Shown here piece after piece: positions 1-7,616 of a stretch of 64,000 bases of DNA. The stretch comes from Dokdonella_A sp014338185. Lineage in GTDB: Bacteria > Pseudomonadota > Gammaproteobacteria > Xanthomonadales > Rhodanobacteraceae. Where the stretch lies: assembly GCA_030263295.1 (NCBI GenBank), contig SZOS01000001.1, positions 62,001 to 126,000 of the forward strand. Direction: 5' to 3'. Made by a program: the position numbers and the translations under genes. How positions within the stretch are numbered: position 1 is the first letter of the stretch; every line of letters starts with the position of its first letter. The notes beneath the pieces were generated by a model, which was not told the DNA's origin, searched no databases, and saw nothing but the letters and a program-made list of their open reading frames with translations.

Positions 1-65
1 ACCACTGCCTGGCCGAGCCCGAGTTCGACGCGGCGCGGCCGGAAAAGCAGGCCGGCGCGGCGTAG
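1..65 (+). CDS. C-terminal tail of an unidentified upstream gene (partial)
   Basis: An open frame entering from the left edge ends at a TAG at 63-65 and encodes about 20 residues ending EKQAGAA. Nearly all third codon positions are G or C, as in the confirmed genes here. Too little is visible to name a product, and it could be a chance open frame. It would be convergent with the CBS-domain gene that follows. Confidence 0.4.
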   Translation, partial: HCLAEPEFDAARPEKQAGAA

Positions 66-128
66 CCCGCGCGCGCCGGCTGCAGGCACCGCCCGGCCCG
101 GCGCGGGCCGGGTGCCGGCCCGGGGTGT

Positions 129-557
129 TCAGCCGGCGATGTAGCGGTGGAGCTGCTCGATCTGCTCGCCCTGCTCGCTGATCACGGCCTTGACCAGGTC
201 GCCGATCGACAGCACGCCGACCACCTTGTTGCCATCGAGCACCGGCAGGTGGCGCACGCGGCTGTCGGTGCACAGGCGCATGCAGGTGTCGATGCTGTCC
301 TCGGGCGATACGCTGACCACCGCGGTGGTCATCACCTCGGCCACCGTGGTGTCGTTGGAGGTGCGGTTGTTGAGCACGACCTTGCGCGCGTAGTCGCGCT
401 CGGAGACGATTCCGACCAGGGTGTCGCCCTTCATCACCAGCAGTGCGCCGCAGCCGCGCTCGGCCATCATCCGCAATGCCGCGCGCACGGTTTCCTCGGG
501 TGCGATCGCATGGATGCTGCGACCCTTCCCGTCGAGCAGGTGCTTGACCTGGAGCAT
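129..557 (-). CDS. Tandem CBS-domain protein
   Basis: A 142-residue protein made almost entirely of two CBS repeats, at about residues 10-65 and 75-132. The repeats show typical features: GALLVMKGDTLVGIVSERDY in the first and RHLPVLDGNKVVGVLSIGDL in the second. Stand-alone CBS pairs usually bind adenine nucleotides and act as soluble cytoplasmic energy or redox sensors; the ligand here is unknown. The ATG at 557 is the natural family start. It lies 94 bases downstream of a glycosyltransferase gene on the same strand, so co-transcription is possible but nothing links the functions. Confidence 0.9.
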   Translation of the reverse strand: MLQVKHLLDGKGRSIHAIAPEETVRAALRMMAERGCGALLVMKGDTLVGIVSERDYARKVVLNNRTSNDTTVAEVMTTAVVSVSPEDSIDTCMRLCTDSRVRHLPVLDGNKVVGVLSIGDLVKAVISEQGEQIEQLHRYIAG

Positions 558-651
558 GCCGACCTCCGCGTTGAAACGGCCGAGTGCCGTGGTGCAGCCA
601 GTCTAGCGCCGCGCGCGCGGGCCTGCTCGTGGCCGCGCCGCAGGCGCTCGG

Positions 652-1590
652 CTATTCCGCGCCCGGCGCGCGGTACTCGTCGACGAGGTACAGCGGACGC
701 TGCTTGGCTTCCAGGTACAGCCGGCCCAGGTACTCGCCGATCATGCCCAGCGCCATGAGCTGCACGCCGCCGAGGAACAGCACCACCACCATGAGCGAGG
801 GATAGCCGCGCACCGGGTCGCCCAGCAGCAGCGCCTTGCCCAGCACCCACAATCCGAACAGGAACGCGGCCAGCGAGGCCAGCAGGCCGATGTAGGTCGC
901 CAGCTTGAGCGGCGCGCCGGAAAACGAGGTGATGCCGTCGAGCGCGAAGTTCCACAGCCGCCAGTAGCTCCATTTGCTGGTGCCGGCGTGGCGGGCGTCG
1001 CGATGGTAGACGATCGACAGCTGGCGGTAGCCGACCCAAGTGAACAGCCCCTTCATGAAGCGCTGCCGCTCGCGCACCTGGGCCAGGGCATCGAGCGCGC
1101 GCCGCGACAACAGGCGGAAATCGCCGGTATCGCGCGGGATCGGCGTCGCCGACAGACGTTCCATCACGCGGTAGAACGCCGCCGCGGTGAACTTCTTGAA
1201 GCGGCTTTCGCCCGCGCGCGAGGCGCGCGTGCCGTAGACCACGTCGTAGCCCTCGCGCCAATGCGCGACGAAGGTCGCGATGAGTTCGGGCGGGTCCTGC
1301 AGGTCGGCGTCGATCACCACGGCGGCGCCGTGGGTGACATGATCGAGCCCCGCGGTGAGCGCAAGTTCCTTGCCGAAATTGCGCGCCAGGCGCAGCGTGG
1401 CCACGCGTGGATCGGCCGCGCGCAGCTCGCACATGACCTGAAAGGTGTCGTCGCGGCTGCCGTCGTCGACATAGAGCACGGCGCTGGTCACGCCATCGAG
1501 CGTGTCGAGCACCTTGGCCAGGCGCGCATGGAACTCGCGCAGGCCCGCGCCCTCGTTGCAGGCGGGAACGACGATGGTGAGGTCGGGCAT
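652..1590 (-). CDS. Family 2 glycosyltransferase, polyprenyl-phosphate sugar transferase type
   Basis: 312 residues. The N-terminal GT-A domain carries VDDGS at about residues 41-45 and the DxD-type DADLQDPPE at about 94-102, which bind the nucleotide sugar and metal. Two hydrophobic segments follow, at about 228-255 and 262-290. This is the ArnC/GtrB/DPM1-like layout: an inner-membrane enzyme moving a sugar from a nucleotide to undecaprenyl phosphate on the cytoplasmic face. The sugar cannot be read from sequence. It is a paralogue of the gene at 37276-38262 but has no glycan genes next to it; the CBS gene is downstream and mtgA upstream on the same strand. Confidence 0.88.
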   Translation of the reverse strand: MPDLTIVVPACNEGAGLREFHARLAKVLDTLDGVTSAVLYVDDGSRDDTFQVMCELRAADPRVATLRLARNFGKELALTAGLDHVTHGAAVVIDADLQDPPELIATFVAHWREGYDVVYGTRASRAGESRFKKFTAAAFYRVMERLSATPIPRDTGDFRLLSRRALDALAQVRERQRFMKGLFTWVGYRQLSIVYHRDARHAGTSKWSYWRLWNFALDGITSFSGAPLKLATYIGLLASLAAFLFGLWVLGKALLLGDPVRGYPSLMVVVLFLGGVQLMALGMIGEYLGRLYLEAKQRPLYLVDEYRAPGAE

Positions 1591-1669
1591 GGCACGCGCC
1601 GGCAGGTCGAGTCGGTCATGCTAGCCGAGCAGCCCGGTGACCGGAACGGCTCGACCCGCGCGCGGGAGT

Positions 1670-2401
1670 TCAGTGCGGCAGCCAGGCAGTGCCGCCCAGC
1701 GCCTGGGTCTGTTGCCGGATCCACGCCGCACGGCGCAACACGTAGGCGCTGGGGCGGTCGATCCTCAGGCGCAGCGGATTGGGCAGCACGGCGGCGAGCA
1801 ACGCGGCCTGCTGCGCGTCGAGGCGGTCGGGGCGCGTGCGGAAATAGACGCGGCTGGCGGCGCCGACGCCGTAGGTGCCCTCGCCGAACTGGGCGATGTT
1901 GAGGTACATCTCGAGGATGCGGCGCTTGGGCCACAGCGCCTCGATCAGCACGGTGAAGTACGCCTCCAGTCCCTTGCGCAGGAAGCTGCGACCGTTCCAC
2001 AGGAACAGGTTCTTGGCCACCTGTTGGCTGATGGTGCTGGCGCCACGCAGGCGCGCGCCCTCATCGGCCGCATCGAGCGCCTTCTGGATCTGTTCGAAAT
2101 CGAAGCCGTGGTGGACCGGGAAACGCTGGTCTTCGGCTGCGACCAGTGACAGCGGCACCAGGGGTGTCACCGCGTTCCAGTCGACCCATTGGTAGCGCAG
2201 GCGGTAGCGCGCATCGCCGCGCCACTGTGCGGCGAGCCAGTCCTGCAGCATCACGGCCGACACCGGTGGCGGCACGAAGCGCAGTGCCAGCACCGTAACG
2301 ATCCCGGCCACGAACCACACGAATGTGGCCAGGACGAGCAGGCGCAGGCAGCGCCGCCACCAGGGTTTCCTGCGTGCCTTGGCCATGCCGTGCGGGACCA
2401 T
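1670..2401 (-). CDS. mtgA: Monofunctional biosynthetic peptidoglycan transglycosylase
   Basis: 243 residues, the usual MtgA size. A single membrane anchor (about residues 21-41) is followed by a GT51 domain with AAEDQRFPVHHGFD (catalytic Glu at about 90) and GASTISQQVAKNLFLW. It polymerises lipid II into glycan strands on the periplasmic face and has no transpeptidase domain. The ATG at 2401 sits inside a strong inverted repeat (2401-2432), so the in-frame ATG at 2386, giving MAKARRKPWW, is a credible alternative start. It lies downstream of the large subtilase gene on the same strand. Confidence 0.95.
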   Translation of the reverse strand: MVPHGMAKARRKPWWRRCLRLLVLATFVWFVAGIVTVLALRFVPPPVSAVMLQDWLAAQWRGDARYRLRYQWVDWNAVTPLVPLSLVAAEDQRFPVHHGFDFEQIQKALDAADEGARLRGASTISQQVAKNLFLWNGRSFLRKGLEAYFTVLIEALWPKRRILEMYLNIAQFGEGTYGVGAASRVYFRTRPDRLDAQQAALLAAVLPNPLRLRIDRPSAYVLRRAAWIRQQTQALGGTAWLPH

Positions 2402-2432
2402 GCGACCCGCGCACGAGGGTGCGCGGGTCGCA
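2401..2432 (-). terminator. 14-bp hairpin between subtilase and mtgA, no U-tract
   Basis: Arms 2401-2414 and 2419-2432 are perfectly complementary and the loop is GAGG. It follows the subtilase stop by about 20 bases and overlaps the upstream ATG of mtgA. No T-run follows on the minus strand, so it is either a mRNA 3'-end stabiliser or attenuator, or it hides the mtgA start codon. Confidence 0.5.
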
Positions 2433-2454
2433 GGATACGGTCCACGTCAGCGCG

Positions 2455-5400
2455 TCAGTGGCACACGTAGTCGCCGCTCACCTCGCCGTCCTCGAAGCCG
2501 CTGGCGAAGATCACGTCGGCATTGGGCGTGGTGTCGTCGCTCATGCTCACCTCGTCGAGCAGGAAGCCGTCGAAGTTTGCCGCCGGGTCCGACGACATGC
2601 GCCAGCGCAGTTGCACGGTCTGTCCCGCATAGCTGGCCAGGCTGACCGAGAACGGCTTGAACACGGCGGTGGCCGAGCCGTTGTTCGGGTTGGCATTGTT
2701 GCTGGCCGTGCTCACGCCGCTGAACGCGCCGTGGCTGCTGGCGAAGCCGCAGGAGTTCACCGGCGGATTCTGCGTCTGCGCGAAGCTGCTCGGATAACCA
2801 CCGGTCGGGGGCAGGTCCTGCCAGGTGCTGCCGCCATCGGTGGAGATCTCCATGACCACGCCGTCCCACTGGTACTCGAGGTCGTACCGGGCCTTGAAGC
2901 TCAGTGTCGCGCCGCTGTTGAGCGTGAGCGGAGGCAGCGTGATGCTCGCACAGGTCATGTCCGGATACGGCTGGTTGTCTGCCGCGTTGTGGTAGCTCAG
3001 GCTGCCGTTGCTGGCCGCCGAATCGGTGACCTGCCATGGCGCTTGCAGCGCCATGTAGCTGTGCGTGTCGACATCGTCGAGCAGCGTGGCCGGGTTGGGG
3101 CCGTCGGGTCCGGTCGGGGTGATGTTGAGCACGCGCGACAGCGGCGACAGGTTGCCGAGGCTGTCCTGGGCCGATACGCGGTAGTAGTACGGTTGGCCGT
3201 TGCTCACGGCGGTGTCGGTGAAGCCCGCGGTTGCCAGCGCGCTGGCGATGGTCGTGGGCGCGCTGAAGTAGGGGTCGACGTCACGCTCCACGGTGTAGGT
3301 GATGCCGCTGGACAGCGGACAGTTGGCACTGGCCGGGTCCCAGCCCAGCGTCACCGCGCAACTGCCCGCCGCGCCGTTGCCGGCCAACGACTGGCCATCG
3401 AAGCTGGGCATCAGCGAACAGGTATCGTCGGAGACCACCTCGACGCAGGCCGAGGCGTCGCCTTCGACATCACCCTGCACGCCACGCACCTTGTAGGCGT
3501 AGCTGTAGCCACCGATCGTGGTGTCGTCCACCAGTGGCGCCGCGGCACCGGTGGCCACCATGCGGAAATCGCCTGCCGCCGCGCTCGCGCAGGTGCCGTC
3601 GGCGCGATAGAGCTGGAAGCCCTGCGCGCCGGCGGCGCTGTCGAACGCAACTGCGATGCCGCTGCTGCCGTTGCTGCTGGCGTTGACCGAAGTAGGCGCC
3701 GGGAACACGGCCGGGTCTGGAATCGCGAAGCGGCCGGACACGGCCAGCGCGTAGCCTTGCCGGTCGGACCCTTCGGCACCGTTGCCGGGCACGTTGCCGG
3801 CCTTGACGCGGAACGTGTAGGCGCCCGCGCTCGGCGCGGGCAGGCGCACCTGCTCCACGGTGTTCTTGTTGTCCGCGCTGCCGCCGGTCTGCGAGGCGCC
3901 GCCACTGAACACGTTGCCAAGGTAGGTGCCGCCGGGGCCGATGACCTCGAGGTCGAGGTTGTTGATCAGGGCCGAGGTCGCACCCGGGGCGGCGTCGGCA
4001 TCGAACCACACCAGCGTCGCGCGCAGTTCCGAACCCGCCTGCACGTTGTCGATCGTGTACTCGTTGACCCCGCCGGTCTGCAGGCCAGCGCCGTTGCTGC
4101 GCTCGAACAGGCGCAGGCGGCGGCTGTCATCGCCACCGGCCATGGTGTCGTTGAACCACAGGTTGCCATCGAGCCAGGCGCGGCCCCAGCCGGTGCCGGT
4201 GTTGGGCCAGCCGGCCGCGGCGTTGGTGCTCGCGTTGGTGCTGTTGAGCAGGATCGCCTTGAGTGCGGCACCGGTCGGGTTGTAGGCATCGGCGGCCTGC
4301 TTCTCGCCGCGCGGATAGTAGCCGTCGGCGAAGAACTGGCGCACGAGCAGCGCATTGCCCGTGAGCGTGGGCGCGGCCATCGAGGTGCCCGACATCGAGG
4401 CCGTGACCGGTGCCTGGATGGTCATGTTGAAGCTGGTCTGGTTCCTGGCCGACACGATCGCGGTGCCGGGCGCGGCGATGTCGGGTTTCATGCGTCCGTC
4501 GGCCGCCGGTCCCGAGTTGGAGTAGCTGGCCTTGGTGAGGCTGCCGCCGTGGCCGAGCGCGGCCACCGCCAGGCTGTTCTTGGCGTTGGCGGGCGAGCCG
4601 GTCGCGTTGGGGCCGGCCACGTCGTTACCAGCGGCCACCACCACCAGCAGGTCCTCGTTGCGGCGCGTGGCGCGGTCGAGTTCGGCGTCGTTGCCCATGT
4701 AGGCGCCCGCGGTCTGCGCGCCCCAGCTGTTGTTGTGCACGCGTGCGCCACCCGCATAGGCCTGGTCGAGCGTGCCGCCGAAGTCACTGATGATGATCGA
4801 GGTCGCCGACGCGGGGCCGGCATCCTGGAACAACAGCTGCGCGCCCGGCGCCATGCCGTCGGCGAGATCGTGGTTGGGCAGCAGCGGCGTCGCCGCCAGA
4901 TAGGTGCTCGCACCGAAGGTGCCCGCGGCATCGCCGAGCACGGTGCCGGAGACGTGTGTGCCGTGGCCGGACGTGAAGTCGTAGTTGATCGGCCCATCCG
5001 GCTGCAGCCAGTAGGCGATGATCTTGTTGTCCGGATGCAGCGTGCCGATGTTGGGCAGCACCGGTGGCGGATTGTCCGACGGGGTGATCTCCACATGCGG
5101 GCCCAGCCCCTTGTCGAGCGCGGTGAACCAGGCTGCATTGGGCGAGGTGCCGCTGTCGGCCACCGCGGCGATCTGGCCGGTGCCGGTGATGCCGTGGTCC
5201 CACAGGGGCCGCGCGCCGCAGCCCGGGCCACTGCCCGCGCAGTTGGAGGTGTAGTTGCCCTGGATCGCGCCCGCGCTGGCGGCATTCATGGTCGTGGTCG
5301 GCAGCCAGGGCGCGACATAGGACACGCCCTCGATCGCACTGGCGACCTCGATCAGGGTGTCCAGGCTCGCGCGGCTCACGGCGGCGCGCACATACGGCAG

Positions 5401-6006
5401 CGCGGCAGCACGTTGGCTGCGCATCGTGATGGTCACGCCCGGAACCTTCTTGACGAGTTCGGCTGCGATGCTGGCCGAGGACACGCCGTCGAACGCGTTG
5501 ATGCGCAGCTCATAGCTGCCATCGGCCTGCAGCGCAGGGGAATCGGCGCGCTGGGCGAGCCACAATTGCGCATCGAGCTTGAGCGCCGGCTGCAGCAGGT
5601 CGGCCCAGCGCACGGCCTGATTGGCGCGCAGGTCGCGCAGGCCGGCATGGCCCAGTCGCACGTAGTAGGCGTTGTTGGGCAGGTAGGCGAGGAACTGCAC
5701 TCCCTGGCGCTGCAGCGACCCGCGCGCCTGCGCGAGCGTGGCCGCGTCGTGGAACTGCACGATCGCGTAGGCCGACGCCTTGACCGGCGCCGCCGCACCG
5801 ATCGCGTGCACATCCAGCTGCTGCTGCAGCGGATCGAAGATGCCCGCGCGCGAGATGAGTTGTGACGGATTGTCACGCGCGTTGTCGATTGCGGCGACGG
5901 TGGGATGGGTGGCGGCAAGTTCGGTGGCGGCAGGTGCGGCGGCGGCGATGGCAAGGCCGATCGCGGCGGCCAGCGCGCGCACGCGCAAGGACGTGGGAGA
6001 GATCAC
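2455..6006 (-). CDS. Secreted S8 (subtilisin-like) serine protease with fibronectin-type and C-terminal jelly-roll-like domains
   Basis: 1183 residues from a GTG at 6006. A signal peptide (about 1-27) is followed by a propeptide-like region to about residue 260. The S8 catalytic domain has Asp in AAVADSGTSPN (about 285), His in GHGTHVSGTV (about 349) and Ser in GTSMAAPTLTG (about 539). The C-terminal half has repeats resembling fibronectin III and ends in a MAM/CUB-like domain typical of secreted proteases. The last 18 residues carry IFASGFED (1166-1173), a motif also found in two other secreted proteins here. It probably degrades extracellular protein, and a TonB receptor lies about 1.6 kb away, divergent. 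Domain names outside the catalytic core are inferred from pattern. Confidence 0.9.
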   Translation of the reverse strand: MISPTSLRVRALAAAIGLAIAAAAPAATELAATHPTVAAIDNARDNPSQLISRAGIFDPLQQQLDVHAIGAAAPVKASAYAIVQFHDAATLAQARGSLQRQGVQFLAYLPNNAYYVRLGHAGLRDLRANQAVRWADLLQPALKLDAQLWLAQRADSPALQADGSYELRINAFDGVSSASIAAELVKKVPGVTITMRSQRAAALPYVRAAVSRASLDTLIEVASAIEGVSYVAPWLPTTTMNAASAGAIQGNYTSNCAGSGPGCGARPLWDHGITGTGQIAAVADSGTSPNAAWFTALDKGLGPHVEITPSDNPPPVLPNIGTLHPDNKIIAYWLQPDGPINYDFTSGHGTHVSGTVLGDAAGTFGASTYLAATPLLPNHDLADGMAPGAQLLFQDAGPASATSIIISDFGGTLDQAYAGGARVHNNSWGAQTAGAYMGNDAELDRATRRNEDLLVVVAAGNDVAGPNATGSPANAKNSLAVAALGHGGSLTKASYSNSGPAADGRMKPDIAAPGTAIVSARNQTSFNMTIQAPVTASMSGTSMAAPTLTGNALLVRQFFADGYYPRGEKQAADAYNPTGAALKAILLNSTNASTNAAAGWPNTGTGWGRAWLDGNLWFNDTMAGGDDSRRLRLFERSNGAGLQTGGVNEYTIDNVQAGSELRATLVWFDADAAPGATSALINNLDLEVIGPGGTYLGNVFSGGASQTGGSADNKNTVEQVRLPAPSAGAYTFRVKAGNVPGNGAEGSDRQGYALAVSGRFAIPDPAVFPAPTSVNASSNGSSGIAVAFDSAAGAQGFQLYRADGTCASAAAGDFRMVATGAAAPLVDDTTIGGYSYAYKVRGVQGDVEGDASACVEVVSDDTCSLMPSFDGQSLAGNGAAGSCAVTLGWDPASANCPLSSGITYTVERDVDPYFSAPTTIASALATAGFTDTAVSNGQPYYYRVSAQDSLGNLSPLSRVLNITPTGPDGPNPATLLDDVDTHSYMALQAPWQVTDSAASNGSLSYHNAADNQPYPDMTCASITLPPLTLNSGATLSFKARYDLEYQWDGVVMEISTDGGSTWQDLPPTGGYPSSFAQTQNPPVNSCGFASSHGAFSGVSTASNNANPNNGSATAVFKPFSVSLASYAGQTVQLRWRMSSDPAANFDGFLLDEVSMSDDTTPNADVIFASGFEDGEVSGDYVCH

Positions 6007-6233
6007 GGATTACCCCAAGGATGGATGGAAGCCGGGAATGGCGCTGCGCAGCCTACCGCCGCCGGCTGCCTGGCTCAACGTCAGCCTGCACTTGCAGGAG
6101 ATATTGTTCGTGTCTGAATCTGTTAGGTTTTCGTGAAATGCGCTATGATGACGCCGTGCCTGGTCGCGCGCTGGAACTTGAGCAAGCCATCGGGCGTCTG
6201 AACGATTCACCGCTTGGGTTTGCGCAGCCGCCA

Positions 6234-7214
6234 ATGAAACCGCATGTCGCCTTGTTGTTGCTGTCGTTGCTGCCGCTTGCGGCGGTCGCGCAGCAGCCGC
6301 TCGGCACGGAATCGGCCACGCCGCTGGTGGATCGCCTGCTCGCCACCGACCTCGATCGGGGCGATGACTTGGCCGGTGCTCCAGTGTTGCCGATCTGGTC
6401 CGGCGCGGACGGCAAGCTGCTCGCCGTGGTCGCACTGCCGCCGGGCTGGACTGCGCCTGGCCAGCCGCTGTCGCCGACTCCTTTCGGCGCAGTGACTTGG
6501 GGTCCGGTCGGATCCCAGACGGTGGGCGGCGGCATTACGCTGCAGTTCGCCAGCGGCCTGCACCTGGATACCCTGCTCGGGCGTTACCTGCCCACGCTGG
6601 CGCCTTGCGCAGGTGGAGATTGCATTGTCCCGGCGGCTCCAGTCGCGGAGATGGCCAGTGGCGTGCTCGGCATGGGCTGGACCTCGCCTCAGGGCACGAT
6701 CGACCTGAGCTATGGCTTGTCCTGGCTCAAGTCGACCCTGCCGCTGACCGCGCCGGACGGTGGCTTCGATCTGCTGTCACCGCCCGAGGTTGGCGCGGGC
6801 CTGGGATTGCTGCCGCGCCTGGTCGATGAGCGCTCGGCCATGTTCGCGCGCGGCCGTTGGCGGTTCGACCAGGACAGCGCGCTTGATCTCACCGCGAGCT
6901 ACGCGCGGCTGCATGGCTCACGCATGGCGGGGGCGGCCTTGCCGGATGTCGATCTCGACCAGCTGTCGCTGAGCCTGGGCCTCGACGTGGGCTCGCTGCG
7001 CGGTGCGATCGTCGGGCATGTGCTGCGCAGCGACGACCCGCTGCTCGCGGGCAGGCGCTGGACCACGCTCGACCTGGGCATTTCCTGGCGTACGCCGTGG
7101 GCTGGCGAGCTCAGCGTGGGCGCCCAGAACCTGCTCGCGAAACCGGCCAGTTCGCCCCGCGACGGGGACGGCCAAGCTCGCACGCCCTATATTCAGTACC
7201 GGCAAGACCTGTAA
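6234..7214 (+). CDS. Predicted outer-membrane beta-barrel protein
   Basis: 326 residues, with a clean signal peptide MKPHVALLLLSLLPLAAVAQQ at the chosen ATG. An in-frame ATG at 6138 gives a non-signal N-terminus and is less likely, though neither start has a strong ribosome site. The second half alternates polar and hydrophobic residues in strand-like blocks (ARGRWRFDQDSALDLTASYARL, LDLGISWRTPWAGELSVGAQNLL). That last block resembles the final strands of the TonB receptor just downstream. I do not recognise a named family. It is divergent from the subtilase and upstream of the receptor, which suggests a role at the outer membrane. Confidence 0.65.
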   Translation: MKPHVALLLLSLLPLAAVAQQPLGTESATPLVDRLLATDLDRGDDLAGAPVLPIWSGADGKLLAVVALPPGWTAPGQPLSPTPFGAVTWGPVGSQTVGGGITLQFASGLHLDTLLGRYLPTLAPCAGGDCIVPAAPVAEMASGVLGMGWTSPQGTIDLSYGLSWLKSTLPLTAPDGGFDLLSPPEVGAGLGLLPRLVDERSAMFARGRWRFDQDSALDLTASYARLHGSRMAGAALPDVDLDQLSLSLGLDVGSLRGAIVGHVLRSDDPLLAGRRWTTLDLGISWRTPWAGELSVGAQNLLAKPASSPRDGDGQARTPYIQYRQDL

Positions 7215-7234
7215 CTCACCGTCATCTCGCCAAT

Positions 7235-7250
7235 CGCCCGGATCCGGGCG
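7235..7250. repeat. 16-base perfect palindrome after the beta-barrel gene
   Basis: CGCCCGGATCCGGGCG reads identically on both strands and starts 20 bases after the stop at 7214. It has no loop bases and no T-run, so it is either a weak transcription-end hairpin or a protein binding site. Confidence 0.4.
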
Positions 7251-7542
7251 TGTGCGGCATCGGCTTGTTTCCCCATTCACGCCTGCGCCGGTTGGTGATC
7301 CGACCTGGCCCCTGCGGAGCGGGCTGCGTACGGCATCAGGCCGGGGCATGGCGCGGCGCGGCCCGGCCGCCCACGCAGATTGCCGATCTTTCCGCAAGTG
7401 CCATCGGCGCCTCCGACAGCACCCGGTCATAGTTCTCAAGGTATTGATTTATATGGCGATTCCTGGGATGTTAAGGCACGGAACAGGGATTCCAAGTTCG
7501 TAAGAATCTTGTTAGTATCCCGAACTGCCGAGGAATTTGGTG

Positions 7543-7556
7543 GGCCACATGTGGCC
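7543..7556. promoter_or_regulatory. 14-base palindrome in the TonB receptor leader
   Basis: GGCCACATGTGGCC is a perfect palindrome 60 bases before the receptor start and downstream of the AT-rich promoter-like stretch. It could be an operator; the regulator is unknown. Confidence 0.3.
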
Positions 7557-7616
7557 GTCCCCAGGATGGGAAAGCACTTGTCCCGAGCTGTGACAACTCT
7601 GACGTTGGAGAGTGAA

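Larger units (their letters stand above)
7215..7616. other. 402-base intergenic region before the TonB receptor
   Basis: No convincing gene. It holds a 16-base perfect palindrome at 7235-7250, a relatively AT-rich stretch at about 7440-7520 that probably contains the receptor promoter, and a 14-base perfect palindrome at 7543-7556. Open frames crossing it have poor codon use for this genome. Confidence 0.6.

Noticed and set aside
2323..5865. 1180-codon open frame antisense to the subtilase
   Set aside because: It mirrors the reading frame of a well-supported protease, is rich in His, Arg and Gly without motifs, and arises from the GC-rich codon pattern.
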